A DNA stretch of 64,000 nucleotides, from positions 70,391,373 to 70,455,372 of the forward strand of contig NC_068937.1 in assembly GCF_016801865.2 (NCBI RefSeq), written 5' to 3'. The position numbers and the translations under genes were made by a program. Positions 11,008-22,190 of this stretch are shown here, one piece after another. Below the pieces are notes generated by a model that saw only the letters and a program-made list of their open reading frames with translations, ran no database searches and was not told where the DNA came from. The DNA is from Culex pipiens pallens (taxonomy: Eukaryota; Arthropoda; Insecta; Diptera; Culicidae). Within the stretch, counting starts at the first letter, position 1. Each line of letters starts with the position of its first letter.

Positions 11008-11866
11008 CCCAAGTAACCACAAGCACTAAATTGAAGTATTTATTCAGTAGCTAAGGCGCATTTCACCCAGTGTGCAACAGTTTTATTTTTGCGTGAACTG
11101 GGTTCAATTCCCGCTGACTGAAGTGTTTTTTCTTGTTTATTTTTTTTTGTGGAAAACTGCAGCCTGTAATTAAGCCAAATTTTTCAAAACATATGCCCAT
11201 AGCACAAAGGACATTATCAAAAGTTCTCTGGTAAATTGAATGACTTTTCTCGCAAGCAAAAAGCTGCTTTCCGGAAGTCTGATACACTTTGTGAAATTTT
11301 GCCAAACGTGGACCGTTAGCCAGTGCTTGTCCCTTTTAACCCGTAATTAATTGTACTTGACTGGCTGGCCGCAATTTGCTGAGTGATAATCGATAATTTC
11401 CGTCCAACGAAATGACAGCGGAAACTCGAAACAGCAGAAAGAAAGTCTAAATTAATGTTCGATGCATCAACCACATCGATTAAAACTTTCAAAACAAACA
11501 CCCATTTCAGTATACATCAGTTGGCTGGCGCGCATCCTGGAGATCGACGAGAAAAATGCAAGAATAACATCAAAGTGTCACACTCACACATGAAACGCAA
11601 CAGGAGAAAAAAAAACAAAGGAGGCCCACCACCAAGTGTGTGGAGCAGCTAGCTGTCCTTTTTTTTTCCCCAGCCTTGACGTCGATAAAGCAGTTTTTTT
11701 TGTTCGAGCTTTCGGTGAGGCATTAAATCGGCATCACTGTGCGCCACTTGAAATATTTCTCAAGGGAAAAGTGCTGATTTAATGTTTTGAAGCATTATTT
11801 GCTGGTATTAAATGCCAATATAATGCTGATTTAATGCCGCTATTTAGTGCCTCGCGGTTACTTGGG
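11008..11866. mobile_element. 859-bp TIR element of the CCCAAG family
   Basis: CCCAAGTAACCACAAG (11008) mirrors CGCGGTTACTTGGG (ending 11866), with subterminal CACTAAAT words on both sides. AA flanks both ends (11006-11007, 11867-11868), as for the 4.2-kb element at 4283-8507. It sits at the centre of the fold-back element. The contents include a tRNA-like segment (11043-11122) and no transposase. Confidence 0.75.
11043..11122 (+). repeat. Degenerate tRNA-like segment inside the CCCAAG element
   Basis: TTCAGTAGC at the start pairs with GCTGACTGAA at the end, and GGGTTCAATTCCC is a good B box / T-arm. TAAGGCGC matches the D-arm end of tRNA-Leu-like sequences. No good anticodon stem was seen. 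It is likely a tRNA relic or SINE head rather than a working tRNA. Confidence 0.35.
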
Positions 11867-12088
11867 AACCTTCATTTTCAAACTGCTATGTCTCTAAAAC
11901 CGCAAGCCGTACAAAGTCAAGCCAGAATTCACTAGAAAGATTTAAAACTATTTTCAGTGTATTTATGTTTCGCAAATGAAAACTTTAGAATTGGTTTTCA
12001 TATTAAGAGCAATTAAAATTAAAGGTGAATGAATCCCAACGTAGTCCGATTTGGACGAAAATCGAGTTTCTTGTTTGTTTTGATGGTA

Positions 12089-12328
12089 GGGGAATTATGC
12101 CCTTTTTAATCACTTTAAGCCCTTCGACCAATTCTCATCACTTTTGCCATTTTCCGCTGTTAAATCAACATTTTCAGATGTATCAACAATAGAGAGTTGC
12201 TTGCTCACTTTTATTTGAGCTATATATTACTTTGGAACAGTCAAAAACACTTTATGAAAGCTGTAATTCATGATCAAAGTGCTGATAGGCCGATAATAGA
12301 AATAGGCTGAAAAAGGGTATAGTTCCCC
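12089..12328. mobile_element. 240-bp MITE (GGGGAATTATGCCC ends)
   Basis: GGGGAATTATGCCCTTTTT at 12089 mirrors AAAAAGGGTATAGTTCCCC ending at 12328. Left flank is TA; right flank is CA, possibly a decayed TA. The matching place in the opposite fold-back arm (about 10903) has no insertion. Confidence 0.75.
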
Positions 12329-13248
12329 CATCAAAATTTCCACCAAATTTTAACATGATCAAAAAATATTAATTTCAACTTTGCACTTTTATGTGCACGA
12401 TTACAAATAAAGCAGACCTTCCTTTAACAAATTTTGTACATAAAATATTACTTCAGTGAAATGTGGCGAATCGAGACTACAGTTTAAGTGAGGATATTAG
12501 TTTACAGAGTTCTTCAAAGCTTAAAATTTAGAAACTTGTTTGTTTATGTATGCTTTTACATAAACAAATTAAAAATATGATCTAATGAGTGAAAGCATAG
12601 TTGAAATAACTGTCCCTTTTCATCCTATATGTCCAGATTTGCCTCAGATGACTGTAAATTTGGCTCAAATACAATCCTGCTTTGTTTTGCTTGTAAATAA
12701 GGCTCATTTCTGAAGTCTGAGCTTTGATTATTTTTAACTGAAATTTTACCAATTTCTTTCATCCGTTAATAACTATACGAAAACTATTTCATTACACTAC
12801 TTTTCTCAAGTCAATTTTATGCAAAATCGTCCAATCTTTCGAATGAAAATTATTCCGTAACGATAAGTGGTTGCGAACACGGTCAAAATTCAAAATTAAG
12901 AGTAAGTTTACCAAAAACCTTGAAAATTACCCTTGAAAAAATATTTTTTGAAATGTTTATCAAAGTGCGATAGAAAGCCCTCGCGATTACCTTTCCAACG
13001 ATATATAAGTTTTTAATGTTTGGTAATGTATTTTGGGAGATATCATTTCTTCAAATTAGGGCATTTTTTCGAAAAAATCCATTGTTCATAACAAGTTTTT
13101 ATTGACAGGTGGCTAACGTCTGACATTTTCATTGGTTCGAAGGTTGTTTTTATGGTTTTTTGGTGCGCTGAATCGAATGAGAACATTGCCGTAACGATTT
13201 GAGAACATGTGCATCTATTGGGACGGTTTCAGCGAGAATTGCTCATAT

Positions 13249-13607
13249 TCTTTATTTATTGAAAAATAACTGCTTATTAGCCTGTCCCATGTCATGTCAA
13301 ATTGGCTCATGTCGAGGAATTTCAGGTGCTCACTTCTTAAATGATAGATTATGATGTTAGGAACAATGTTTTCTTAGACAAGAAAAAATAATAAAATACT
13401 TTCTCGCACCGCCTATTCGATTTACTGATAGTCACTTTTTTGAACAAATTTTCTAAAATCGCTTGGAATCAATTCAAAAACTGTTTCAATTTGGTGTGTA
13501 TTTAACATAATTGTTAGGTTTTTGTCCATAGATTAAGATTCACTTTCAATATTAGGCCAAAATTCAAGTTTTTGGCTTCTCCCAGGCTGATTTATGTTGA
13601 AAAATCG
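13249..13607. other. Intergenic, no gene seen
   Basis: AT-rich sequence with no long open frame, repeat ends or motif that I can recognise. Confidence 0.5.
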
Positions 13608-14104
13608 CTTTTTTCGAAACTTTTTTCAGAATTAATCATTTAATTTAGGGAAGCCCATTTTTCCAGCAAAACCGATGCATGCAGCTTGTAGGAAATTTTA
13701 CGGCGAACATTTTTCCCTCTGAGAAAATGTAGTTTCGACACTCCAGTGCCGAGATATTTGAGTTTTAGTGCGATACGCCAATTCCAAAAGGGCGTAGCTC
13801 CAAAAGGTCAATGTTAACACGAAAAATTTATTGTAAGAAAGCATACCCTGACCTTAAAGACATATGCTTGCAACGTCGTGTAATTAGTAGGCCTTGCTTC
13901 AGAATTCTGAGAAATTTTGAAATTTTTTGCTTTTTTTCTCACTAAAACTCAAATAACTCGGCACTGGAGTGTCGAAATTTAATTTTTTCAGAGGAAAAAA
14001 TGTTCGCCGTAAAATTTCCTACAAGCTGCATGCATCGGTTTTGCTGGAAAAAAATGGGTTACCCTAAATTAAACGAGCATTTCTGAAAAAAAGTTTCAAA
14101 AAAA
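13608..14104. repeat. Inverted repeat with about 165-bp arms
   Basis: The left arm 13608-13774 and right arm 13938-14104 are reverse complements. Shared words are GATGCATGCAGCTTGTAGG / CCTACAAGCTGCATGCATC and GACACTCCAGTGCCGAG / CTCGGCACTGGAGTGTC. The spacer is about 160 bp. It is probably a small fold-back transposon or a remnant of one. Confidence 0.75.
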
Positions 14105-15439
14105 CTATCGAATATTGTGTAAAGCTTGTTGATTTATTTATTTATTTTCTATTCACAGGAATAAAATTCCAACAAAAAACATCAACAGTCTCTTATTCAA
14201 AATCATCTCAAAGTGTGAAAATCTCCTCAAAACGTAAACAGTGTTTAAAATTATGCTTTCCACCGGTTCCATCTCCACCCCGAAAGCCTTCAAAAGTCAA
14301 GCCAGGAAAATTCAAACCACCACCACTCTGCAAAAGCTTGTTTACCCGCTCATGGTTTCACAGCTCACTGGGTTTAGGGCTTTAGCTTTCATGTCAGACT
14401 CTGTTGTAATTTTAAGGGTGGTAGGAAGTACCGGAAGATAAACCTCGAATGCCTCGGGGCTGGAGGATAGAATTTAATACTATTTTGGGGGTTGGGCTCG
14501 TTCGCACTACACGTTGAAGTTGCTGTTTGGTATCTCCCCTCAAGGGGCCGGGATGATGAACATTTTCTGTAACAATGATGCGAACTAGGAATTTGCTTGT
14601 AATTTTCCTCTAGGCATGAAGTGGAAACAACACATCCTTCAACGTAACATTATCCTTGCTATATAGTTTTGACAGTGTCGACGCTAGGATCACTCAAAAG
14701 CAATGTAATCCTTAAACTTTAAAACAATGCAGTTTTAACAATTTCTTCAAGTTAAAGTTTCCAAGTATTTCGTAATTTCTTAATCATTGATTCCCAGAAC
14801 CAATCTCCGAAGAAAAAAATCACCTCAGTTCATTAAAATCATGTACATGTGCGGAAATTCCATTCCACGTGGTAAATCAACTCCCGCCACCACACTCCCA
14901 GGTGGTGAGCCGCACACGTGTCACCTCTCGGATGTCAAAAACGCTCTGCTCCTGCTCCTCATCATCAAAAGAGTATCCATCAACGACGCCAGCGTTATTT
15001 TCTTGGAACAATCGTGACTCTGAGGCGTGTTTTCTCCACCACCTGCTATCGACGAGATGAATTGATTATGTATTTACGAGCGGATTTTCTGGTGACATAA
15101 TGCGTATCAATATCGTGACACGTGCACGGCGAAGCCCGAGGATGGATTTCGATCTGGAATGTTCTGGTTTTGCTGCGCAAATTAAACATACTGTGGGATT
15201 AGCGGTGCAACAAAATGATAATTCTAAGCGGATTTTGGATATCGAAACAATCAAAACAAATAGTCGGTTTAAAGGATTAATCGTGTTCGTGATGCGACGT
15301 GTATGTGATTTGAAAATTTGTTAGAAATTATTGCTTTGAAAATGTTGTCCTGATTATTTCAATTATTTTATTAAGTTACTGGCTTTGGATAAAAAAAACA
15401 AATTCTGTATTATTCCAGATTTCAAAATCTAAACTATTC
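14105..15439. other. Intergenic with unresolved GC-richer patches
   Basis: Patches at 14,240-14,480 and 14,840-15,260 have more balanced composition and short open frames on both strands. One example on the minus strand reads EEQEQSVFDIREVTRVRL near 14,990. They could be decayed exons, but no family is recognised and no splice pair is convincing. Confidence 0.35.
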
Positions 15440-15517
15440 GCTCTACAGCATTGCCTTGGCGATCTCGATGACGAGATTCCTACTTGAAACCAGGTGTCCG
15501 AAGGCTTGATTGTTGAG

Positions 15518-15723
15518 GCAATAGGGGGATGGCGTCGCTATTTTTAGACCACATTTTCCACTTTTTCTCCATCGAAACCGACTACTTTGTCGACTTCATT
15601 TTGCTGGGCGAGATAGGACGCCGTCTATTTTTAGACGATGACTCAGCACTTTTCCACTTTTGCACTTAAAAAAACCAGATGGCAGCACGATGTAACGGCC
15701 ACGTCCCTATTGCAAACCTCTTT
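15518..15723. mobile_element. MITE (GCAATAGGG ends) nested in the SINE
   Basis: GCAATAGGG at 15518 mirrors CCCTATTGC ending at 15723. The interior repeats TATTTTTAGAC and TTTTCCACTTTT twice. The other SINE copy lacks it at the equivalent place, so this is an insertion. A second copy, truncated and on the other strand, lies at 39187-39363. Confidence 0.65.
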
Positions 15724-15944
15724 TAACACCTTAGCTTCCATCCACCCCGGGATTTGAACTGACGACCTTTTGATTGTGAGTCCAACTGTTTACCAGCGAC
15801 TCCACCGAGACAGGACCCAGGGAGACGACTCCTACACCTGGACTGAGCTAACGATCTTACCTCTAGGTTAGACCGGGGCCAACATTTACTTCCCCGTCCG
15901 ACGGAAGGCGTGATCAGACAAAGCTCGTCTTGAAAAATACCACC

Positions 15945-16016
15945 GGGACCTTCTGAGATTGAACCCAGGCCGACTGGGTGAGAGGCAACCACGCTTACCC
16001 CTACACCACGGGTCCC
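15945..16016 (-). repeat. tRNA-Glu-like SINE head
   Basis: The 72-nt segment begins GGGACCCGTGGTGTAGGGG and ends with an acceptor strand GGTCCC that pairs with its start. The anticodon loop region reads CTC, and the T-arm is GGGTTCAATCTC. The D and T arms match tRNA-Glu style, but it is fused to a SINE body and lacks the context of a free tRNA gene. Confidence 0.55.
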
Positions 16017-16145
16017 GGTCATTAAAAGATTAAACGTTAAATTAAATTTGTTAAAAATACATTGGCATTGACACAACGCAAAATCAGAGAGCACAAAGTT
16101 TACATTAAAAAAAAGCTTTTACAGCCCAGAAATGGAAATAAAGTA

Positions 16146-16326
16146 CACGGAGAAAAAAGAGTTTCCAAAATCGCGAACAAGCGGTCATGAAATTTCGAAC
16201 TAAGAACAAAGTGTTCAATTTCCATGGTACGTTTTTGAAAAACGTACCATGCTTTTGAACACTTTCCGGTGGTTCCGAATTTCATGAACGCTTGTTCACG
16301 AATTTGAGAACTCTTTTTTCTCCGTG
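16146..16326. mobile_element. 181-bp palindromic MITE (CACGGAGAAAAAAGAG)
   Basis: CACGGAGAAAAAAGAGTT at the left mirrors AACTCTTTTTTCTCCGTG at the right, with TA on both sides (16144-16145, 16327-16328). The arms are paired across nearly the whole length around ACGTACCATG, so the RNA would form a long hairpin. Size and TA target fit a Tc1/mariner-type MITE. Confidence 0.85.
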
Positions 16327-16887
16327 TAAGTATTCTTCTTTTAAAAGAAATTTTAAAGGTAATAAGTCATTTAGTGTTTCTCATCGGCATCTAAAAAAAA
16401 AATTTCATTATATCTCGGGCATCTTATGTAGATTAAGTTTGCCAGTTTCCAATATCCAAATCAGTTTTCCTTGTAATTGTAAATTTTCTGTCACTTAATA
16501 GTCACGCATAACAATATTTTTTTCATAAAACCTAAAATTCTTGGGTTCTGGGAATTTCCGGAAAACAGCACAATTCAATTCTCGATTCCCGGGAAAATGA
16601 AAATCTCGAGAAATTTAATTGAAAATTTATGTTGACTTTGGTTTTTGATGTAAAATTAAATTTGCAATCGAAAAGTACTATAAAGGGATTTTAATAAAGC
16701 ACCCTGTTCTTAGATATAGCCCCTTAAAGCTAATTACAATTTTAGAATCAACTCTATCATTTCAAAAGGGTGAATATTGAATATTTTACCCCCTTACTTA
16801 CAATTTAAAATTTTATTGAAAAAACTTGCAAAATCGATTGTAAAAAACTTATTTTGAAAAATACGGCCTAAAACTAATATGAAATTA
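16327..16887. other. Intergenic, AT-rich, no gene
   Basis: Only short AT-rich frames are present; no repeat ends are recognised. Confidence 0.5.
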
Positions 16888-18445
16888 GAATGGGCAAATT
16901 TGTATGGGAGCTGGTCCAAGGATGTACACGAACGGGAGAAACTTTATTCGAAAGATCTCGCCGAGACATGAAAAAAAGTCTTCTAGACGAACTCTCTAAA
17001 CCCCGGGTTCAAAAGTTACAAGTTGTTGAAGTTTGAGTATTTTGAGTTAAAATGGCTTACCAGTAGTCTACCATACTCACTGAAGCTATGCGGTTATAAT
17101 CAGTGGCTGTTATATGCACTGTAGCCTTTCATCAGGCCTGCAAAAAGTTTCCAACCCAGCGTACACATGAAGCAAACCAAAATGTCAGTTCACTGCTAGC
17201 ATGTGACTGTAAGCCTACTGTGTCTGTTCATCCACTGCCGCCTGACTCGTGCCGGTCGGCTGCTGGAGAATGAGAGACGTGAAAAAATGAGCTATACACA
17301 GCTAAAAAAGTAGTAATCCAGCTGCGTGTAATAGGCCTGGGTGTAAAATAAATATTGCATTATTTTATGCAATTTTATGTGATTTTACACCCTGAATTAT
17401 GTAACCCATCAGTATGGGAAACCTACTTGACCGAAATGTCAAGCTCATATATGCGTTTATCCTTGCAGCTTTACATCGGTCTGATGGCCGAGTGGGTTAA
17501 GGCGCCAGTCCTTTCTGTTGGTGCTGGGTTTGAATCCCGTCGGTTGCAACTTTTTTTTGTGTTTGCAAAACATGTACATGCAGTGTGTAATATTAAGTGT
17601 TTATTTTGACGAAGGTGATGTGCATGCTTTTGCATGCGATTTTACCATCGGATTTTTTGCTGTGTACACTCACTCAATTCGTATCATATGACTGACTCGT
17701 AAAATCCTCTTAAAACAATATTTTGACTATTTTCAAACAATTGAATGGTTGTAGATTGTGCAAAACACTTAAAACAACCAAAACTTATATTCAAAGTTAC
17801 ATTTCCACGCATAAATACGAACTTTTTGTGTAAAAACTAGTTTCTTTATATGTGTGCGTGCAACGTCGAATGAGCGTTGGTCGACTACTGCCTCGCATTG
17901 CAGCTGCTCAATGAGCTAGGGCACTCACGACTGCGCCGGGTTTGTTTATGTCACGGTTTTGCGGTTCAGTGAATGGATCTCAAAAATTCGTGTCAGCGTC
18001 GCCGCTTTTCGCGGCATGACCCCTGACATTTTCAGCACTGCCTTTCATACTAACTGAAACAGTCTGGGTAGGATTCGTTTTCAAAATTTCGACTTGTTTC
18101 TATGGTAAGCCTCTTGCACAAACGGTTCAAACGTATAAAAACAAAAGAAGTGTTTCAATCATGCTAAAACAAATCAGAACTTATATTTTTTGCTGATACG
18201 CGTCGAATGAAGTCAAGATGATCAAAATGCATAATAAAATAAGGATTTTATGAGTGATTTTAGAAATAGCAAAAATACGATTTTTTGCACATTTTAACCC
18301 AAAATACTCAAACTTCAACAACTTGTAACTTTTGAACCCCGGGGTTTAGAGAGTTCGTCCAGAAGACTTTTTTTCATGTCTCGCGAGATCTTTCGAATAA
18401 AGTTTCTCCCGTTCGTGTACATCCTTGGACCAAATCCGCCCATTC
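16888..18445. mobile_element. 1.56-kb element with about 160-bp inverted arms
   Basis: The left arm 16888-17054 and right arm 18290-18445 are reverse complements; shared words are GGATGTACACGAACGGGAG / CTCCCGTTCGTGTACATCC and ACAAGTTGTTGAAGTTTGAG and its complement. The interior holds a tRNA-like segment at 17478-17550 flanked by TGTAAAAT / ATTTTACA words, which may be an insertion of its own. No transposase is seen. Confidence 0.7.
17478..17550 (+). repeat. tRNA-Leu/Ser-like segment followed by a T run
   Basis: A-box TGGCCGAGTGG and D-arm GTTAAGGCGCCAG are close to tRNA-Leu, and the B box GGGTTTGAATCCC is good. The run of T at 17551 would terminate polymerase III. The acceptor strands do not pair (GGTCTGA versus CGGTTGC), there is no long variable arm and the anticodon stem is weak. 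It is therefore called a tRNA-like relic in a repeat, not a functional tRNA. Confidence 0.5.
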
Positions 18446-18595
18446 TCCTTTCGGGACCACCGATCTGTATAAGACGTAAAAGTTTTGGAAAAAATATTTT
18501 TCATGAATTCATTGCCAGAGCCAAGGGACAAAAACTTTTGATAAAATTTGTACCGGCCTAAACTTCGGCAGCATAATTGTTGTCCACAAAGGCTT

Positions 18596-18740
18596 CATCC
18601 ATAAAGTACGTCACGCTAAAATCAGCCAAAATTTACCCCCCCTCCCCCCCTTTGTCACGCTTTTCCTATACTTACAACACGCAATGTCACACTTGATCAG
18701 ACCCCCTCTCCCCCCTAGAGCGTGACATACTTTATGGATG
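18596..18740. mobile_element. 145-bp MITE (CATCCATAAAGTA ends)
   Basis: CATCCATAAAGTACGTCACG at 18596 mirrors CGTGACATACTTTATGGATG ending at 18740. The centre is C-rich (CCCCCCTCCCCCC) and mirrored by a second C-rich block. Confidence 0.8.
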
Positions 18741-19083
18741 ACGCCAAATGTGTATGGCTCGAAACTAAAATAAAAAAAAATTGTAAAAAAAAAATGTTTT
18801 ATAAAACATTGGCATTTTTTCCGAGTACAAAAAAAAATTGAACACGGAAAAAAATTGCCGATTGTTGTTAACAGAAAATTCCTTCAAAAAATACAGCTTT
18901 TTGAATATTTATATATCATTTTCTTTTGAGATTTCGGTATTTCAATTTTTTTGTATTTTTTTATCCGACTGAAACTTTTTTGGTGCCTTCGGTATGCCCA
19001 AAGAAGCCATTTTGCATCATTAGTTTGCCATATAGTTAGTTTTCCATACAAATTTGGCAGCTGTCCATACAAGAATGATACAT

Positions 19084-20433
19084 GGGTAATTCTTCACCAA
19101 CTCACACGAAATCGGGAAAAGTTGCCCCGACCCCTCTTCGATTTGCGTGAAACTTTGTCCTAATGGGTAACTTTTGTCCCTGATCACGAATCCGTGGTCC
19201 GTTTTTTGATATCTCGTGACGGAGGGGCGGTACGACCCCTTCAATTTTTGAACATGCGAAAAAAGAGGTGTTTTTCAATAATTTGCAGCCTGAAACGGTG
19301 ATGAGATAGAAATTTGGTGTCAAAGGGACTTTTATGTAAAATTAGACGCCCGATTTGATGGCTTACTCAGAATTCCGAAAAAACGTATTTTTCATCGAAA
19401 AAAACACTAAAAAAGTTTTAAAAATTGTCCCATTTTCCGTTACTCGACTGTAAAAATTTTTGGAACATGTCATTTTATGGGAAATTTAATGTACTTTTCG
19501 AATCTACATTGACCCAGAAGGGTCATTTTTTCACTTAGAACAAAATTTTTCATTTTAAAATTTCGTGTTTTTTCTAACTTTGCAGGGTTATTTTTTAGAG
19601 TGTAACAATGTTCTACAAAGTTGTAGAGCAGACAATTACAGAAATTTTGATATGTAAACATAAGGGGTTTGCTGATAAACATCACGAGTTATCGCGATTT
19701 TACGAAAAAAAGTTTTGAAAAAGTTACTTTTTGCATTTCTCTTTGTTTCGTCGTCCGTGTTTGTCGCGGGTGACCATGAACGGCCATGATCGATGACAAC
19801 CAACTTTTTCCAAACTTTTTTTCGTAAAATCGCGATAACTCGTGATGTTTATAAGCAAACCCCTTATGTTTACATATCAAAATTTTTGTAATTGTCTGCT
19901 CTACAACTTTGTAGAACATTGTTACACTCTAAAAAATAACCCTGCAAAGTTAGAAAAAACACGAAATTTTAAAATGAAAAATTTTGTTCTAAATGAAAAA
20001 ATGACCCTTCTGGGTCAATGTAGATTCGAAAAGTACATTAAATTTCCCATAAAATGACACGTTCCAAAATTTTTTACAGTCGAGTAACGGAAAATGGGAC
20101 AATTTTTAAAAATTTTAGTGTTTTTTTCGATGAAAAATACGTTTTTTTCGGAATTCTGAGTACGCCATCAAATCTGGCGTCTAATTTTACATAAAAGTCC
20201 CTTTGACACCAAATTTCTATCTCATCACCGTTTCCGGCTGCAAATTATTGAAAAACACCTCTTTTTTCGCATGTTCAAAAATTAAAGGGGTCGTACCGCC
20301 CCTCCGTCACGAGATATCAAAAAACGGACCTCGGATTCGTGATCAGGGACAAAAGTTACCCCTTAGGACAAAGTTTCACGCAAATCGAAGAGGGGTCGGG
20401 GCAACTGCTGTGTGAGTTGGCGGAGAATTACCC
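19084..20433 (+). mobile_element. 1.35-kb fold-back element, copy 1, ACAT target duplication
   Basis: Arms of about 640 bp (19084-19725 and 19800-20433) are nearly perfect reverse complements around a 74-bp spacer that contains CGTCCGTGTTTGTCGCGGG. The ends are GGGTAATTCT and AGAATTACCC, with ACAT repeated at 19080-19083 and 20434-20437. The two tips differ: the left has CACACGAAATCGGG, the right has the complement of CACACAGCAGTTGCC. A second copy is at 62787-63996. Short open frames in the arms are not genes. No transposase is present; the mobiliser would be one that makes 4-bp duplications. Confidence 0.9.
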
Positions 20434-20561
20434 ACATGAAAATTCAAAAATCTGTATCTTTTGAAGGTTTTGATCGATAAATCTGTGCATGGCAATTCTC
20501 AGCAACTAAGGGTCGTTTCAACAAAGTTCAAAAAAGCAAAATATAGAGAATTTTCTCAGCA

Positions 20562-20661
20562 NNNNNNNNNNNNNNNNNNNNNNNNNNNNNNNNNNNNNNN
20601 NNNNNNNNNNNNNNNNNNNNNNNNNNNNNNNNNNNNNNNNNNNNNNNNNNNNNNNNNNNNN
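20562..20661. other. Assembly gap (100 N)
   Basis: Exactly 100 N, the conventional size for a gap of unknown length. Sequence order across it is not proven. Confidence 0.99.
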
Positions 20662-21884
20662 CGAAGAGCACGCAACAAGGTCAGTGCCATTGCATGCTCT
20701 TAGGTATCAATCCTTGGCCTGCAATTACATCCAGTTTCAAGTTCAAAAATTATTTGTTTATTTTGAGCTATTTTTATACTATTTCAAACAATATTTTTGG
20801 CAAAGGTGACTCCATATGCATTATTTAGCATGAGGAACAGTATTGCTAAACATTTTAGTAATATTCATTAGTATACTTAGTAAAACAGTGGGGTAGCCGT
20901 CTTACCCCGCCTGGCCGTCTTACCCCCAGCTCCCCTACTTTAAATTTCTTTCGACGTTCCATAGTGATTGAGTTGGGCTACAATATCCTTTCATTAGGTT
21001 TGGCTAAAATTTTGAATATACCCAGAATCCAGGGCTGTCTCATTGTTCCCCACTCATTTCAGCCCATGGGTAACAATGAGACACATTGAATTTTCTTCAT
21101 TAAACTTTTCAAAATCTATGGAAATCTTTCAAAACATGAATTAAAAGTGATTTTTGGCATATTTATAGAGTTTTAACTTCATTTAACCAAAAATACAAAG
21201 TTATTTGGTATAAATATATGGATTTTACAAAAAATCCACTGCCCGCTTCAACCATTTCAAAATAGAACATAGGCCACACCCTTTTCCTACTGCAATCCAA
21301 GTCGAGCTTCTCATTCCCATTGGCCAATCAGAATTAGTTGATTTGAACTAATGTAAAATCCAAAACTAATGTAAATTCCAAAACTAATATAAATTTTCAA
21401 AACTAATGGAAATTTCCAATGAATCTAATGCAAATTTCCAATGAAACTGATGTAAATATACATCATTTATCATGATACCTTTTGGTACATGATAAATAAT
21501 GTAAATTTACAGGAATATTTTTTTCTGTGTAGGAAATTCTAATCGAACTATAATTTTTTGCTAATTTTTTTATTTTCTTTATTTTACTAATTTGCTTATA
21601 TCATAATTTCCAAATTTCCTAATTCCCTTGTTTCCTAATTTCCAAATTTTTTAATTTCCTTATTTCATAATTACATAGTTTTTTAATTTCCTTATTTCAT
21701 AATTACATATTTTTCTTAATTTCTGTTTTTCTTGTTTTAGAATTTAAGAATTTCTAAATTTGCTTTTATTTATTGATTTCTTAATTTTGTTTCTAATTGT
21801 TGTTAAATTTTTGAATAAACATTTTGAATCTATTTGATTTTATGTTTTGAATATTTTGAATCTTTTTATTTTTTCATCGAAAGA
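20662..21884. other. Intergenic, AT-rich, small repeat ends only
   Basis: GGGGTAGCCGTCTTACCCC near 20,891 and TGTCTCATTGTTCCCC / GGTAACAATGAGACA near 21,037-21,083 are small repeats. ATTTTTTTCTGTGTAGG near 21,516-21,532 is one end of a TACACAGAAAAA-type MITE. Then comes a TTTCCTAATTTC-like low-complexity run to 21,800. No gene is seen. Confidence 0.5.
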
Positions 21885-22190
21885 ACCTCAAGCGCGCACA
21901 CCGTCAATCGCGCTCATACCGAACTGTCAACTTTTCTTGGGGGGGTCACGAAAAGAACACGCAACATTTCTTGACCGCGTTCCTTCCGATCAGCATACCG
22001 TACTTAAAATACAGTTCGTAGTTTACTCGTTCTAATGATTTTGAATATTTCAATGAATTATTTTTTTTTAGTTTTAAGTTAGGATTAGTTTTTAAAGTGA
22101 TTTTTTTTTCTTTTTTACCCAAATGTATTCGATTCAATGCAATAATGTAAAACAATTTTAAGTAAATAAAATAAATCAAAATCAAAAATC
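21885..22190 (+). mobile_element. Probable 3' end of a Jockey-type non-LTR element
   Basis: An AT-rich segment ends with AAATAAAATAAATCAAAATC and further CAAAAAT repeats (22163-22192), a tail style seen in mosquito Jockey/Juan elements. It is preceded by a TTTTAAGTTAGG stretch like their 3' UTRs. No coding part is kept. The call rests on remembered style only. Confidence 0.4.

Larger units (their letters stand above)
9888..13248. mobile_element. 3.4-kb fold-back element with about 1-kb arms
   Basis: The left arm 9888-10952 and right arm 12040-13248 are reverse complements, starting ATATGAGCAATTCTCGCTG on the left and ending CAGCGAGAATTGCTCATAT on the right. The match continues through distinctive blocks such as CGCAACCACTTATCGTTACG and its complement at about 12855. 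Each arm carries one private MITE (left 10627-10841, right 12089-12328), and the centre carries the CCCAAG element at 11008-11866. No transposase is seen. Short ORFs in the arms are not conserved as proteins. Confidence 0.85.
15440..16016 (-). mobile_element. Composite tRNA-derived SINE with tRNA-Glu-like head
   Basis: On the minus strand the element starts with a tRNA-like head (15945-16016). A body follows containing CCGTCGGACGGGGAAGTAA and CCAGGTGTAGGAGTCG. Then comes a second tRNA-like unit with GTTGGACTCACAATCAAAA and the B box GTCAGTTCAAATCC (about 15735-15810), and a tail with AGCCTTCGG. Body and second unit match the element at 38636-38956, which has a different head. It is interrupted by a MITE at 15518-15723. 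RNA polymerase III transcription would be expected from the internal A and B boxes. Confidence 0.7.

Noticed and set aside
15723..16094. A 123-codon minus-strand ORF over the SINE
   Set aside because: It is tRNA-like and SINE body sequence read through; no protein features.
17478..17550. A functional tRNA-Leu gene
   Set aside because: Acceptor strands do not pair and the long variable arm required for tRNA-Leu or Ser is missing.
19102..20415. Repeated 70-76 codon frames in the fold-back arms (for example SGCKLLKNTSFFACSK)
   Set aside because: They occur once per arm in mirror image and again in copy 2 because the DNA is repeated. There is no start or stop conservation beyond that, and no protein family.
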